Positions 37,012 through 47,334 of a stretch of 64,000 nucleotides of DNA are shown in pieces. The position numbers and the translations under genes were made by a program. The stretch's first letter is position 1; each line of letters starts with the position of its first letter. Below the pieces are notes generated by a model that saw only the letters and a program-made list of their open reading frames with translations, searched no databases and was not told the DNA's origin. Source of the stretch: Ottowia thiooxydans DSM 14619 (GTDB taxonomy: Bacteria > Pseudomonadota > Gammaproteobacteria > Burkholderiales > Burkholderiaceae_C); assembly GCF_000422885.1 (NCBI RefSeq), contig NZ_AUGX01000008.1:310001-374000 (forward strand), in the 5' to 3' direction.

Positions 37012-38619
37012 TTATCTTGCACCATAGTGCTTGGCCAGGGCCTGGAACTCACCCAGGCCTGGAGAGTATTGCGCAGAGGCACCCGTATCGCCCCCCAACT
37101 CTTTCACCAGGATGCTGGCTACGGCGTCCGCAGCAGCCACGGCCTTGGTGGCATCAAGAAACAACAGGCGCGATCTCCGTGCCAAGACATCTTCTACCGT
37201 ACGGGCATATTCGAATCGAACCGCGAAGCGGACCATCGCCTCACTAAGGCCATCGGCAAGATACCTGTCGCTTCCAGGCAACATCGACACTTCCCCAGCC
37301 TCGCTGCCATACAAATGAAGGCCCGGATCAGCGCTGACGCTTACAGCGCCCGCACCAGGAGCGGGCGCCCCTACGAGCCGCTGACCGGCTGTACTGGCCC
37401 TGCCCCGCCCTGCCAATAGCCCACTGGACACGCATTGGGCCAGTACATCTTCAGCCATGGCGCGGTAAGTGGTCCATTTGCCGCCAGTCACCGTGACCAA
37501 CCCGGCTTTTGACACCAGGACCGTGTGCTCTCTACTGATCGCACGGGTGGGGGCGCCACTTTCGCCACCCGGACGAACCAACGGTCGCAGGCCCACCCAT
37601 TGACTCAGAATGTCTGCCCGTCCGGGCGCTCGGCGCAAGTAACGGCCTGCTTCACGCAAGATGAAATCGACTTCGTGCTCAAAAGGCGTCGGCTCCAGAG
37701 GAACGTCCTGACGCGGCGTGTCGGTGGTGCCCAAAATCAACTTTCCCAGCCAGGGCACAGCAAACAGCACCCGGCCATCTGCAGTGCTGGGGACCAGCAA
37801 GGCATGCGCCCCGGGGGAAAAAGATTGATCCACAACCAAATGGACGCCTTGGCTCGGTGCCACGATGGCACTGGTATTCTGGCCCAGGGCCCGCGCATCT
37901 TCCTGGCGCAAGGCATCCACCCAAACACCAGTGGCGTTGATCACACAGCGCGCATTCAGCGTCAATTCACGCCCGGTTTCCGCATCTCGACAAGTGACTC
38001 CGGTGACCTTGCCACCTTCGTGCACCAACCCCGTTGCGCCGCAATAGTTGACGATCCTCGCGCCATGCTGCGCCGCTGTGCGGGCGATGGCCAATGCCAG
38101 GCGAGCATCGTCAAATTGCCCATCCCAGTATTTGACACCGCCCTTCAATCCCCGCGACTGCACCCCGGGGAGCAAGCGCTGCGCCTGCCCCGAGGTCAGC
38201 CACTGCGTGCGCCCCAACCCGGCTTTCCCCGCCAACGCGTCGTAAATCTTGAGGCCTATTCCATAGAACGGCGTTTCCCACAATTTGTAGGAGGGCATGA
38301 CAAAGGGCAGCGGTTGCGCCAGATGCGGCGCCCCATGAAGGATATTCAGACGCTCATGCAGCGCCTCCCGAACGAGGTGAATATCGCCCTGGGCCAGGTA
38401 GCGCACGCCCCCGTGCACAAGCTTGGTAGCCCGCGAGGAGGTGCCCTTGGCGAAATCGTGCGCCTCGACGAGCGCTACCGAGTAGCCACGCAGAGATGCA
38501 TCCAGAGCCACGCCCAAGCCAGTCGCACCACCGCCAACCACCACGATGTCATATCGCTCAGGTTCGGCCAGGCGAGCCAGTATGTCTTCACGTCGTGTGG
38601 GCAGCGGAGCAGCAGTCAT
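37012..38619 (-). CDS. glpD: Aerobic glycerol-3-phosphate dehydrogenase
   Basis: 535-residue FAD enzyme that oxidises glycerol-3-phosphate to dihydroxyacetone phosphate and feeds electrons to quinone at the inner membrane. FAD motif VVVGGGATGLGVALDASLRG near residue 25; GlpD phrases SSRATKLVHGGVRYLAQGD and LTVTGGKWTTYRAMAEDV-type sequence (VTVTGGKWTTYRAMAED). The C-terminal DAO_C domain closes the protein. 37 bp downstream of glpK on the same strand, so a glpKD unit. No glpF or glpR nearby. Confidence 0.96.
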   Translation of the reverse strand: MTAAPLPTRREDILARLAEPERYDIVVVGGGATGLGVALDASLRGYSVALVEAHDFAKGTSSRATKLVHGGVRYLAQGDIHLVREALHERLNILHGAPHLAQPLPFVMPSYKLWETPFYGIGLKIYDALAGKAGLGRTQWLTSGQAQRLLPGVQSRGLKGGVKYWDGQFDDARLALAIARTAAQHGARIVNYCGATGLVHEGGKVTGVTCRDAETGRELTLNARCVINATGVWVDALRQEDARALGQNTSAIVAPSQGVHLVVDQSFSPGAHALLVPSTADGRVLFAVPWLGKLILGTTDTPRQDVPLEPTPFEHEVDFILREAGRYLRRAPGRADILSQWVGLRPLVRPGGESGAPTRAISREHTVLVSKAGLVTVTGGKWTTYRAMAEDVLAQCVSSGLLAGRGRASTAGQRLVGAPAPGAGAVSVSADPGLHLYGSEAGEVSMLPGSDRYLADGLSEAMVRFAVRFEYARTVEDVLARRSRLLFLDATKAVAAADAVASILVKELGGDTGASAQYSPGLGEFQALAKHYGAR

Positions 38620-38656
38620 GGCTTGATTTTCACCGAGAATGCCCCTGAGAACGTCG

Positions 38657-40189
38657 TCAAGCCCTGGACTCGTGAGCCCAGCCCCGAGAACGCGCCACCG
38701 CTTCCCGCCAACGATCCAGGCGCGCGCGCCGCGCAGGTTCGGTCAGGCGGGGCTCGAACCGCTGATCGATGGCCCAATGCTGAGCAATAGCCGATCCGTT
38801 AGCCCACGTTCCGATGGCCAAGCCAGCCAGATAGGCTGCGCCCAGTGCAGTGGTTTCAGTGATGCGGGGGCGCACCACCGGCACGCCGAGAAAATCAGCC
38901 TGCATCTGCATCAACAAGTCATTGCGGCTGGCTCCGCCGTCAACCCGCAACTCGGTCAGTGCAATCCCGGAGTCGCGCATCATGGCACCAAACAGGTCCG
39001 CCGATTGCAATGCAATGGCTTCCAAGGCAGCGCGCGCGATATGGGCGCGGGTAGTGCCGCGCGTCAGCCCAACGAGGGTACCGCGTGCGCAGCCATCCCA
39101 ATCGGGGGCGCCCAAGCCAGCAAAGGCCGGAACGAGAAACGCATCACCGGTATCAGGTACGCTGGCGGCCAGTGGTTCTACCTGCGCAGCGTTGTCGATG
39201 ATTCCCAGGCCATCGCGTAACCACTGAATGGTTGCGCCAGCCATGAAAACCGATCCTTCCAGACAATAGGCCGTGCGCCGCTCGCCGCCCTCCTCCGGAC
39301 CTTGCCAGCCCACGGTGGTCAGTAAACGATTGCGACTGGTCACAGCGGCCGTACCGGTATTCATGAGCATGAAGCATCCAGTGCCATAGGTGTTCTTAGC
39401 CATTCCGGGGCCGAAGCAGGCTTGGCCAAACGTAGCGGCCTGTTGGTCACCGGCCACTCCGGAGATGGGAATAGGCTCGCCCAGCCATTTGGGCAAAACC
39501 TCTCCCAGCACGCCGCTGGACGGCACGATGCGCGGTAATACTGCGCGAGGTATGTTGAAAAGGCGCAGCAGCTCCTCATCCCACTGCAGAGAGTGGATAT
39601 TCATGAGCAATGTGCGGGAGGCATTGCTGGCGTCAGTGGCGTGTACTTGCCCGCCAGTCAGATTCCAGATGAGCCAGCTGTCTACCGTACCGAACGCGAG
39701 CTCTCCCGCCTCAGCACGCGCCCGAATGCCCGGGATGTGATCAAGCAACCATTCCAGCTTGGTGGCAGAGAAATAGGAATCCAACACCAAGCCGGTCTTG
39801 CGCTGGATAAGCCCTGCTTTACCAGCACGGCGCAATGCCTCACAACGATGCGTTGTGCGGCGGTCTTGCCAAACAATCGCCGGGGCCACTGGGTGCCCCG
39901 TTGCACGCTCCCACAGAACGGTGGTTTCGCGCTGATTGGTGATGCCTATAGCCCGGACTTTCACCGGACCCGCCGCTGAACCCTGCTGCGCCGTTAGCTT
40001 CTCCAGGCATTCACGCGCTACGCTGAGCTGCGTTAACCAGATTTCCGCCGCATCATGCTCGACCCAACCCGGTTTAGGGAAGTGCTGCGTGAACTCACGC
40101 TGCGCTAGCGCTGCTACCCGGCCGTGGGTATCAAAAGCAATGGCACGAGAGCTGGTGGTGCCTTGGTCGAGCGCAAGCAAATAGTCCAT
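38657..40189 (-). CDS. glpK: Glycerol kinase
   Basis: 510 residues of the FGGY family; phosphorylates glycerol with ATP. N-terminal phosphate loop [16 protein letters not shown], substrate-site [14 protein letters not shown], and the FGGY-type signature [20 protein letters not shown] in the middle; [20 protein letters not shown] near the C-terminus. First gene of glpKD. About 100 bp downstream of the tRNA-Leu on the same strand, separated by its terminator. Confidence 0.97.
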   Translation of the reverse strand: MDYLLALDQGTTSSRAIAFDTHGRVAALAQREFTQHFPKPGWVEHDAAEIWLTQLSVARECLEKLTAQQGSAAGPVKVRAIGITNQRETTVLWERATGHPVAPAIVWQDRRTTHRCEALRRAGKAGLIQRKTGLVLDSYFSATKLEWLLDHIPGIRARAEAGELAFGTVDSWLIWNLTGGQVHATDASNASRTLLMNIHSLQWDEELLRLFNIPRAVLPRIVPSSGVLGEVLPKWLGEPIPISGVAGDQQAATFGQACFGPGMAKNTYGTGCFMLMNTGTAAVTSRNRLLTTVGWQGPEEGGERRTAYCLEGSVFMAGATIQWLRDGLGIIDNAAQVEPLAASVPDTGDAFLVPAFAGLGAPDWDGCARGTLVGLTRGTTRAHIARAALEAIALQSADLFGAMMRDSGIALTELRVDGGASRNDLLMQMQADFLGVPVVRPRITETTALGAAYLAGLAIGTWANGSAIAQHWAIDQRFEPRLTEPARRARLDRWREAVARSRGWAHESRA

Positions 40190-40251
40190 GACCGCTAGCG
40201 TAACCTGGGATCAGGCGGCGTAGAACGGGTATTTTCCTGGTCACCAAAACC

Positions 40252-40282
40252 AAAAAAACCGCTGACTCAAGCGAGTAAGCGG
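40252..40282 (-). terminator. Rho-independent terminator of tRNA-Leu
   Basis: Minus strand: CCGCTTACTC-GCTT-GAGTCAGCGG followed by T7, 12 bases after the tRNA 3' end. It separates the tRNA from glpK. Confidence 0.85.
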
Positions 40283-40293
40283 CTTCTTATTTT

Positions 40294-40378
40294 TGGTGCC
40301 CGGGGCCGGAATCGAACCGGCACTCCTTTCGGAGGGGGATTTTGAGTCCCCTGCGTCTACCAATTTCACCACCCGGGC
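40294..40378 (-). tRNA. tRNA-Leu (CAA)
   Basis: 85 nt with encoded CCA and the long variable arm of a class II tRNA (CCTCCGAAAGGAG). Anticodon loop CTCAAAA gives CAA, reading UUG. Acceptor GCCCGGG pairs with CCCGGGC. Own terminator directly downstream; divergent from cysM. Confidence 0.96.
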
Positions 40379-40416
40379 AGGAAGATGACAGACCAAAATT
40401 ATGGCACAGTATCAGC

Positions 40417-41319
40417 ATGAACTATCCAACAATTGAAGACGCAGTTGGCAAAACACCGCTGGTGCAGCTGCAACGCATTGGCGCACAAGACATTTTGGCT
40501 CGCGCGAACGTTGTGCTGGCTAAGCTGGAAGGCAACAATCCGGCGGGTTCTGTGAAGGATCGGCCGGCTTTATCCATGATTCGACGTGCCGAAGAGCGCG
40601 GTGACATCAAACCAGGTGACACCTTGATTGAGGCTACGTCGGGCAATACCGGCATTGCGCTGGCCATGGCGGCGGCCATCAAGGGCTACCGCATGGTGCT
40701 GATCATGCCGGAAGATTTGTCAGTGGAACGCGCGCAAACCATGAAGGCGTTTGGCGCTGAGCTGATCCTCACGCCCCGCTCAGGGGGGATGGAATATGCG
40801 CGCGACTTGGCCGACAAGATGGTGGGACAAGGCAAGGGCGTGGTGCTCGACCAGTTTGCGAACCCCGACAACCCGCGCATTCACTACGAAACCACAGGAC
40901 CTGAGCTGTGGGAACAGACTGGTGGCCGCATCACGCACTTCATCAGCGCAATGGGGACCACCGGAACCATTACAGGCGTTGCCCGGTTCCTGAAAGAAAA
41001 AAATCCAGCGGTGAAGATCATTGGCGCCCAGCCAGCCGAAGGCTCCCGGATTCCCGGGATTCGTAAATGGCCGCAGGAGTACCTGCCAAGAATCTACGAC
41101 CCTCAACTGGTGGATGAGGAAATGCTCGTGACGCAGGATGACGCAGAGGAAATGGCAAGGCGCCTGGCGCGCGAGGAAGGCATCTTTGGTGGTATTTCCT
41201 CCGGCGGTGCAGCCTGGGTGGCCCAGCAGGTCGCCTTGCGCGAGAAAAATGCAACCATCGTGTTCGTCGTCTGCGATCGCGGGGACCGGTATCTGTCCAC
41301 TGGCGTGTTTCCCGCCTGA
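40417..41319 (+). CDS. cysM: Cysteine synthase B (O-acetylserine sulfhydrylase, CysM type)
   Basis: 300-residue PLP enzyme making cysteine, or S-sulfocysteine from thiosulfate, from O-acetylserine. The PLP lysine lies in NPAGSVKDRPALSM; the substrate loop is ATSGNTGIALAMAA; the phosphate-binding region is SAMGTTGTITGVARFLKE and the C-terminal ring-N contact EGIFGGISSGGAAW. The length and EDLSVERAQTMKAFGAEL favour CysM over CysK. ATG 40417 starts the conserved MNYPTIEDAVGKTPLV. tusA, also a sulfur-handling gene, is two genes downstream. Confidence 0.94.
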   Translation: MNYPTIEDAVGKTPLVQLQRIGAQDILARANVVLAKLEGNNPAGSVKDRPALSMIRRAEERGDIKPGDTLIEATSGNTGIALAMAAAIKGYRMVLIMPEDLSVERAQTMKAFGAELILTPRSGGMEYARDLADKMVGQGKGVVLDQFANPDNPRIHYETTGPELWEQTGGRITHFISAMGTTGTITGVARFLKEKNPAVKIIGAQPAEGSRIPGIRKWPQEYLPRIYDPQLVDEEMLVTQDDAEEMARRLAREEGIFGGISSGGAAWVAQQVALREKNATIVFVVCDRGDRYLSTGVFPA

Positions 41320-41370
41320 GACCACTTGTCCATTCACCCTCCCCCGTCAACTGCCTGGTAACGATCCCGT

Positions 41371-41934
41371 ATGGCCCATTGGAATTTCTGCCCTCAGTGC
41401 GCAACGCCACTGGAGATGATCACCCTCGAAGAAGACGGTGGCCCTCAAGAGCGCCTGCGCTGCCCGGCTTGCGACTTCACACACTGGAACAACCCAACGC
41501 CCGTCCTGGCGGCTATCGTGGAAATCGATGGCAAGGTGCTCCTGGCGCGCAACGCCGCTTGGCCGCACAAGATGTTCGCCTTGATCACTGGCTTCATGGA
41601 AGCTGGGGAGTCTCCTGCAGACGGCATTGCCCGGGAGGTCAAGGAAGAGACCAACCTGGACGTGCGATCGTCCAAGCTTGTGGGAGCCTATGAGTTCCTG
41701 CGCATGAATCAGGTCATCATTGCCTACCACGTGGTAGCTGAGGGTGAGGTGCGCCTATCACCTGAGTTAGCAGACTACAAACTCTACGACCTGGCTGATC
41801 TGAAATGCTGGCCGGCGGGCACCGGGTACGCACTGGCCGATTGGCTTCGCACGCGCGGGCACGAACCCGTATTCTTCACGCCTGAGGAAAACGCCGAACG
41901 CCGGCGCGGCTTCGGCGAAGCTTCCAGTACTTAG
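41371..41934 (+). CDS. Nudix hydrolase with N-terminal zinc ribbon
   Basis: 187 residues. An N-terminal zinc ribbon (CPQC at 8-11, CPAC at about 32-35) precedes the Nudix domain, whose box is GFMEAGESPADGIAREVKEE (G-x5-E-x7-RE-x2-EE pattern). The ribbon plus Nudix layout resembles NudC-like NADH pyrophosphatases, but the protein is shorter and lacks the large NudC N-terminal domain, so the substrate (NAD-type, ADP-ribose or other nucleoside diphosphate) stays open. 8 bp before tusA, probably co-transcribed. Confidence 0.87.
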   Translation: MAHWNFCPQCATPLEMITLEEDGGPQERLRCPACDFTHWNNPTPVLAAIVEIDGKVLLARNAAWPHKMFALITGFMEAGESPADGIAREVKEETNLDVRSSKLVGAYEFLRMNQVIIAYHVVAEGEVRLSPELADYKLYDLADLKCWPAGTGYALADWLRTRGHEPVFFTPEENAERRRGFGEASST

Positions 41935-41942
41935 AACCGGCC

Positions 41943-42170
41943 ATGAATATCGACAAGGAAGTAGACGCCCGCGGATTGAATTGCCCGCTGCCCATTCTTA
42001 AGGCCAAGAAGGCCTTGTCAGAGATGCAAAGCGGCCAATTGCTGAAAGTGCTCTGCACCGACCCCGGGTCTGTGCGCGATTTTCAGGCTTTCGCGAAGCA
42101 AACCGGCAATGAGCTGACCGAGCAGCAAACGGTTGAAGGCGAGTTCATCCACGTGCTGCGGCGGCGCTAG
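41943..42170 (+). CDS. tusA: TusA/SirA family sulfurtransferase
   Basis: 75 residues, a small sulfur carrier. The active Cys lies in DARGLNCPLPILKAKKAL, the CPxP motif of TusA, at about residue 14. Family proteins take sulfur from IscS for tRNA 2-thiolation or pass it to other sulfur metabolism. It follows the Nudix gene by 8 bp; cysM is upstream. Convergent with galU (7 bp). Confidence 0.9.
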   Translation: MNIDKEVDARGLNCPLPILKAKKALSEMQSGQLLKVLCTDPGSVRDFQAFAKQTGNELTEQQTVEGEFIHVLRRR

Positions 42171-42177
42171 GAGGCTC

Positions 42178-43065
42178 TTACAGCTCCAGCGACTTCAGGT
42201 ATTGGCGGAACTCTGCGCCCATTTGAGGGTGCTGCAAAGCCAATTCGACTGTGGCTTGCAAAAAGCCATCTTTGCTGCCGCAGTCGTATCGTTTCCCACT
42301 GTATTGATAGGCGTAAACGCGCTCCTTGGCCATCAGGTTGCCAATGGCATCGGTGAGCTGAATCTCCCCACCTGCGCCTGGAGGCAGATTGCGGATTTCA
42401 TCGAAGATGCGTGGCGTGAGGATGTAGCGCCCGGCCACGCCCATGCGGGAAGGTGCCTCGCTAGGCGTTGGCTTTTCGACGATGCGATCGATGCTGATCA
42501 AACGCTCCCCAGCAGCTTGCCCGGCGACGATACCGTAACGCTTGACCTGGTCTTCTGGCACTTCCTGCACGGCCAACACCGAGCGGCCCAGCGCGCTAAA
42601 CGCCTTCACCATCTGCGTCAGCACTGCGGGGCCTCCGGGTGGCCCTACCATCAGGTCATCGGCCAGGAGGACGGCAAACGGTTGTTCACCCACGATGTGG
42701 GCGGCGCATAGCACAGCATGACCGAGACCAAGCGAGCGCGCCTGGCGAACATAAGTGCAAACCATGTCGTCTGGCTGCACCGCGCGCACAGCCGAGAGCA
42801 GCTCTGTTTTACCAGCGGCGTCCAGCTCGCTTTCCAGTTCGTAGGCGGTGTCGAAGTGGTCTTCAATGGCACGCTTGCTGCGGCCTGTCACGAAAACCAT
42901 ATGGCGCACGCCCGCGGCATAAGCCTCCTCCACTGCATACTGGATCAGCGGTTTATCGACGATGGGCAGCATCTCCTTGGGACTGGCCTTGGTGGCTGGA
43001 AGAAAACGCGTACCCAACCCAGCAACGGGAAAGACGGCGGTAGTGACTTGGCTGGGGGATGTCAT
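42178..43065 (-). CDS. galU: UTP-glucose-1-phosphate uridylyltransferase
   Basis: 295 residues. Makes UDP-glucose. Nucleotide site VFPVAGLGTRFLPATKASPK near the N-terminus, followed by KEMLPIVDKPLIQYAVEEA and FVTGRSKRAIEDHFD; ADDLMVGPPGGPAVLTQM in the centre. It supplies the substrate of Ugd at 11605, so it completes the route from glucose-1-phosphate to UDP-uronates found in this window. 48 bp downstream of valS on the same strand. Confidence 0.96.
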   Translation of the reverse strand: MTSPSQVTTAVFPVAGLGTRFLPATKASPKEMLPIVDKPLIQYAVEEAYAAGVRHMVFVTGRSKRAIEDHFDTAYELESELDAAGKTELLSAVRAVQPDDMVCTYVRQARSLGLGHAVLCAAHIVGEQPFAVLLADDLMVGPPGGPAVLTQMVKAFSALGRSVLAVQEVPEDQVKRYGIVAGQAAGERLISIDRIVEKPTPSEAPSRMGVAGRYILTPRIFDEIRNLPPGAGGEIQLTDAIGNLMAKERVYAYQYSGKRYDCGSKDGFLQATVELALQHPQMGAEFRQYLKSLEL

Positions 43066-43113
43066 ACAGAAATGAAATTGAGAAACGTGAATAAGCGGGG
43101 ATCGACGAAAGTT

Positions 43114-45963
43114 TCAACCAAGACGCGCTAATTGACTACGGTTTTTCTCCAGCGCCGCGTTGAAATCAGCTAGGCGTTTTTTCTCTTGTTCGATCACAGC
43201 GGGCGGCGCCTTGGCAACGAAAGCCTCGTTGCTGAGCTTCCCATCCGCCTTGGCGATCTCACCTTCCAGACGAGCCACCTCCTTGCCGATCCGGATCTTC
43301 TCGGCCGCGATGTCGACCTCCATGAAGAGCGCCATGCGGGCATCGCCCACCACGGCCACGGGTGCGGCCTGCGCAGCAGCTTGCCAAGCGCCCTCTTCGT
43401 CAAATACCTTCACTTCGCTCAGCTTCGCCAGAGCCTGCAGCACGGCCGCATTGGCTCGCATGAATTTGGTGTCACCCAGCACGAACAGGGGCATACGCTG
43501 CGCGGGAGAGACGCCCATCTCACCACGCAGGTTTCGGCAGGCTTCAACCACGCGCTTGAGCTGAGCGACTTCGTCTTCAGCAGCGGTATCGATGTTGGCG
43601 GCCTGTGCGAGTGGATATGGCGCGACGGCGATCGAGTCTCCGACCTTGCCGGCGACGGGTGCCACCGCCTGCCACAGTGCTTCGGTCACGAAGGGAATGA
43701 TGGGATGAGCCAAGCGGAGAATGGCTTCGAGCACTCGAACCAGGGTGCCGCGTGTGGCGCGCTGCTGCTGGGCATCGCCAGTCTGGATCTGCACCTTGGC
43801 GATTTCAAGATACCAATCGCAGAACTCATTCCATACGAAATCGTAGAGGGTGTTGGCGACGTTGTCGAGGCGGTAGTCGGCAAAGCCCTTGGCCACGTCA
43901 GCCTCAGTTTTTTGCAAGCGGCTGATGATCCATTTATCGGCTGCTGAGCGGTGGCTTGCCACATCTTCTGCGGGCGTGCAGTCATGGCCTTCGCAGTTCA
44001 TCAACACGAAGCGGCTGGCATTCCACAGCTTATTGCAGAAATTGCGGTAACCCTCGCAACGCTTGCTGTCGAAATTGACGGTGCGCCCCAGGGTAGCCAT
44101 GGCCGCGAACGTGAAGCGCAACGCGTCTGCGCCATAAGCGGGAATTCCTTCCGGGAATTCTTTCTTGGTGTTCGCGCGGACCTTGGGCGCTGTTTCCGGC
44201 TTGCGAAGGCCGGTGGCTCGCTTCTCCAGCAGCGGTTCAAGGGCAATGCCATCGATCAGATCGACTGGGTCAAGCACATTGCCTTCGGATTTGCTCATCT
44301 TCTTGCCCTGCGCATCAAGCACCAGGCCGTGGATGTAGACATCGCGGAAAGGCACCTGGCCTGTGAAGTGCGTGGTCATCATGATCATCCGGGCGACCCA
44401 AAAGAAGATGATGTCGTGGCCGGTGACCAGCACACTGCTTGGCAGGTAAAGGCTGAGGTCTTCTGTTTTTTCAGGCCATCCGAGCGAGGAGAACGGCACC
44501 AGCGCGGAGGAATACCAGGTGTCGAGCACGTCTTCGTCGCGGGTCAGGGAGCCGCTATAGCCGGCCTGCGTTGCCTTGGCACGCGCTTCTTCTTCACTGC
44601 GGGCAACGAAGATGCTGCCATTGTCCCCGTACCAGGCGGGAATTTGGTGTCCCCACCAGAGCTGGCGGCTGATGCACCAATCCTGGATGTTGTTCATCCA
44701 TTGGTTGTAGGTATTGACCCATTGCTCAGGAACGAATCGCACCTGGCCAGATTGAACGACATCGATCGCTTTCTGGGCGATGCTTTTACCGGTTTCATCG
44801 GGTTTGCTCATCGCCACGAACCATTGGTCGGTCAGCATGGGTTCGATGATCTGCCCTGTGCGCGCACAGCGCGGCACGACCAAACGGTGCTTCTTGGTTT
44901 CCACCAGAAGGCCCAGTGCCTCCAGATCAGCCACCACGGCCTTGCGGGCCACGAAGCGATTCAGGCCTCGGTACTTCTCGGGCGCGTTGTCGTTGATAGC
45001 GGCGTCCAGCGTGAGCACTTCAATGATGGGCAGTCCATGGCGCTGCCCCACCGCGTAATCGTTGGCATCATGGGCAGGCGTGACCTTGACGACCCCGGTG
45101 CCGAATTCCTTATCAACATAATCGTCGGCGATGACCGGGATCTCTCTGCCCACCAGCGGCAGCTTGACTTGGCTTCCGATCAGGTGCTTGTAGCGCTCGT
45201 CTTCTGGGTGCACCATCACGGCCACGTCACCCAGCATGGTTTCAGGCCGTGTAGTGGCCACCACCAGTTGACCGCTGCCATCTGCCAGTGGGTAGGCGAT
45301 ATGCCAAAGGAAGCCGTCTTCTTCTTCGCTTTCCACCTCGAGATCGCTCACGGCGGTTTTAAGCTCTGGATCCCAGTTCACCAGGCGTTTGCCGCGATAG
45401 ATCAGGCCTTGATCGTGCAACTGAACAAAGGTTTCCGTGACGACCTTGCTCAGCTTGTCGTCCATGGTGAAGTATTCGCGGCTCCAATCGACGCTGGCAC
45501 CCATGCGGCGCATCTGCTGCGTGATGGTGTCGCCGGAACGCTTTTTCCATTCCCACACACGGGCGACGAAATTCTTGCGGCCCAGATCATGCCGGCTTTG
45601 CTTTTGCTCCTGAAGCTGCCGCTCCACGACGATCTGCGTGGCAATGCCGGCGTGATCAGTCCCCGGAACCCAGAGCGTGTTGAACCCTTTCATCCGGTGA
45701 TAGCGCGTGAGGCTATCCATGATGGTCTGGTTGAACGCATGCCCCATGTGCAGCGTGCCGGTCACATTGGGTGGCGGCAGTTGTACGGCGAAGTTTTCGC
45801 CCTTGGCTGCGGCTTCGGCGCTGGCCTGGCCCGTCCCGCGAAATCCGGCACGCCCCATGCCGCGCTGCTCCCACAGGGGGCCCCAGCTCGACTCAACGGC
45901 GGCTGGATCGAAAGATTTGGAAAGGGCGGCGAGGCCCGGCTGCGAAAGCTCTTGATCAGACAT
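43114..45963 (-). CDS. valS: Valyl-tRNA synthetase
   Basis: 949-residue class I synthetase. HIGH motif as [25 protein letters not shown] motif as [14 protein letters not shown], and a CP1 editing domain between them. [18 protein letters not shown] is typical of ValRS. The C-terminal coiled-coil arm ([20 protein letters not shown]) that grips tRNA is complete. ATG 45963 begins [11 protein letters not shown]; the frame is open to 46002 but without homology. Long open frames on the opposite strand are shadows. Confidence 0.97.
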   Translation of the reverse strand: MSDQELSQPGLAALSKSFDPAAVESSWGPLWEQRGMGRAGFRGTGQASAEAAAKGENFAVQLPPPNVTGTLHMGHAFNQTIMDSLTRYHRMKGFNTLWVPGTDHAGIATQIVVERQLQEQKQSRHDLGRKNFVARVWEWKKRSGDTITQQMRRMGASVDWSREYFTMDDKLSKVVTETFVQLHDQGLIYRGKRLVNWDPELKTAVSDLEVESEEEDGFLWHIAYPLADGSGQLVVATTRPETMLGDVAVMVHPEDERYKHLIGSQVKLPLVGREIPVIADDYVDKEFGTGVVKVTPAHDANDYAVGQRHGLPIIEVLTLDAAINDNAPEKYRGLNRFVARKAVVADLEALGLLVETKKHRLVVPRCARTGQIIEPMLTDQWFVAMSKPDETGKSIAQKAIDVVQSGQVRFVPEQWVNTYNQWMNNIQDWCISRQLWWGHQIPAWYGDNGSIFVARSEEEARAKATQAGYSGSLTRDEDVLDTWYSSALVPFSSLGWPEKTEDLSLYLPSSVLVTGHDIIFFWVARMIMMTTHFTGQVPFRDVYIHGLVLDAQGKKMSKSEGNVLDPVDLIDGIALEPLLEKRATGLRKPETAPKVRANTKKEFPEGIPAYGADALRFTFAAMATLGRTVNFDSKRCEGYRNFCNKLWNASRFVLMNCEGHDCTPAEDVASHRSAADKWIISRLQKTEADVAKGFADYRLDNVANTLYDFVWNEFCDWYLEIAKVQIQTGDAQQQRATRGTLVRVLEAILRLAHPIIPFVTEALWQAVAPVAGKVGDSIAVAPYPLAQAANIDTAAEDEVAQLKRVVEACRNLRGEMGVSPAQRMPLFVLGDTKFMRANAAVLQALAKLSEVKVFDEEGAWQAAAQAAPVAVVGDARMALFMEVDIAAEKIRIGKEVARLEGEIAKADGKLSNEAFVAKAPPAVIEQEKKRLADFNAALEKNRSQLARLG

Positions 45964-46206
45964 GGTGGCGGGCGGCGTAACCGCAAATAGTATGGCCCGC
46001 AATGCCAGAAAAAGCCGGGAGCGGGCCTAGAAGGGTTGATTTTAGCTTCGCGGACCTTTTTGCATGCGGGGCGGCCCCATTGTCCATGGAGCTTTGCCTT
46101 GAGAACTGAGCGGACAGATCATGGCGTTACCCTCCCTTCCTGCCCCCGGAGCCCCCAAGCACCTCCCAGAGAGCCCCCTATTCCCACATATATCAAGAGC
46201 ATCTCC

Positions 46207-46370
46207 AGTGTCGTGAGTTGGAAGTTCGCTGAAGATAAAAATCTGTCGAAATTGGCGTCAGGCAAGGAACAAACCGCAGTGATACCGAGTGGTATCGCGA
46301 GGAGTTGTGACGCCGCATGGCGCCGATTCTCGGCGGATTTGTTCAGCGAACTTCCAATTCACGACACTAG
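46207..46370. repeat. 164-bp palindromic repeat, MITE-like, before tcdA
   Basis: Near-perfect inverted ends: AGTGTCGTGAGTTGGAAGTT at 46207 matches, with one mismatch, the complement of the right end, and the pairing extends through TCGCTGAA. The centre holds GATACCGAGTGGTATC. No coding. Its core TGTCG-(G/T)-...TTGGA is shared with the ends of the element at 2004-2170, so the two may be related families. The rest of the valS-tcdA gap (45964-46206) shows no gene. The right edge is only 9 bp from the tcdA ATG. Confidence 0.75.
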
Positions 46371-46379
46371 AATCCCACC

Positions 46380-47168
46380 ATGCTTTCACTTGCAGACACT
46401 GCCATCGACACCTCACCCGACCTGGAGCGGCGCTTTGGCGGACTCAGCCGCCTTTATGGGGTTGAGGGCGCGAAGCGCATCCGCGCCGCTCATGTGGCCG
46501 TGGTGGGAATTGGCGGCGTGGGATCGTGGGCGGCAGAGGCACTGGCCCGCAGCGGGGTTGGCCAGATCACGCTAATAGATATGGACCATATCTCTGAGTC
46601 AAACGTCAACCGCCAGATTCACGCGGTGACTTCCACGCTTGGCCAAGCCAAGGTAGAAGCCATGCGCGAGCGAATTGCGCAAATTCACCCTGGGTGTGTA
46701 GTCCACACCGTGGATGCGTTTGCTGAGCCAGGCAATTGGCCGCAAATCTTGCCGACATCGGTGGATGCCGTTATTGACGCTTGTGATCAGGTCGTCGCCA
46801 AAGTCGCCATGGCCGCCTGGGCGCGCCGTGAGCGGCGTAGTTTTATTAGTGTGGGCGCCGCTGGCGGCAAGCTTCGGGGCGATCTGGTGGAAGCGGCGGA
46901 TATCGCCGACGCCACCCACGATCCCTTGCTGGCGCAAGTGCGCTATCGCCTGCGGCGCGAGCACGGCGCCCCATCTGCGGGCAAACGCATAGGCGTTCGT
47001 TGTATATTCAGCCGTGAAAGCGTCGCACTGCCACCAGCAGTTTGCGAGGGAGAAGAAACCGATGGCACCCTCAATTGCCACGGCTACGGATCCACGGTTG
47101 CGGTCACTGCAACCTTCGGTTTTTGTGCCGCCGGAGAACTTTTAAACGAGATTTCCAAAAGAGCCTAA
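46380..47168 (+). CDS. tcdA: tRNA threonylcarbamoyladenosine dehydratase
   Basis: 262-residue E1-like ATP enzyme that cyclises t6A37 to ct6A in tRNAs reading ANN codons. Rossmann/adenylation motif VVGIGGVGSWAAEALARSGV at about residues 41-60, then LIDMDHISESNVNRQIHA, which binds Mg-ATP. The conserved SVGAAGGKLRGDLVEAADIA and a C-terminal Cys in GTLNCHGYGS follow. ATG 46380 begins directly after the palindromic repeat, with no clear Shine-Dalgarno, so the element has probably replaced the original leader. tRNA-Lys follows by 43 bp. Confidence 0.93.
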   Translation: MLSLADTAIDTSPDLERRFGGLSRLYGVEGAKRIRAAHVAVVGIGGVGSWAAEALARSGVGQITLIDMDHISESNVNRQIHAVTSTLGQAKVEAMRERIAQIHPGCVVHTVDAFAEPGNWPQILPTSVDAVIDACDQVVAKVAMAAWARRERRSFISVGAAGGKLRGDLVEAADIADATHDPLLAQVRYRLRREHGAPSAGKRIGVRCIFSRESVALPPAVCEGEETDGTLNCHGYGSTVAVTATFGFCAAGELLNEISKRA

Positions 47169-47177
47169 AAAGCACGC

Positions 47178-47183
47178 TATAAT
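47178..47183 (+). promoter_or_regulatory. -10 element of tRNA-Lys
   Basis: Perfect TATAAT 28 bp before the mature tRNA, followed by a GC-rich discriminator/leader. The -35 region (around 47152-47160) is weak. It lies at the tcdA stop region. Confidence 0.55.
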
Positions 47184-47211
47184 TTGAGGCTTCCCGGTTC
47201 TCCGGGAAAGT

Positions 47212-47287
47212 GGGACGTTAGCTCAGTTGGTAGAGCAGCGGACTTTTAATCCGTTTGTCGTGGGTTCGACCCCCGCACGTCCCACCA
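47212..47287 (+). tRNA. tRNA-Lys (TTT)
   Basis: 76 nt with encoded CCA; acceptor GGGACGT pairs with ACGTCCC. Anticodon loop CTTTTAA, anticodon TTT at 47245-47247. D-arm AGCTCAGTTGGTAGAGC and T-arm GTGGGTTCGACCCCCGC-type pairing are intact. Terminator directly downstream. Confidence 0.97.
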
Positions 47288-47299
47288 AGGTATATAAGG

Positions 47300-47334
47300 A
47301 AACCGCGCTATCCAAAAGGTAGCGCGGTTTTTCT
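47300..47334 (+). terminator. Rho-independent terminator of tRNA-Lys
   Basis: AACCGCGCTA-N9-TAGCGCGGTT stem followed by a T-rich tract, 13 bases after the tRNA. Confidence 0.88.

Noticed and set aside
43951-45990. A 679-codon open frame on the plus strand opposite valS
   Set aside because: It is the complement of the valS coding sequence; the product has no recognisable domains and valS is certain.
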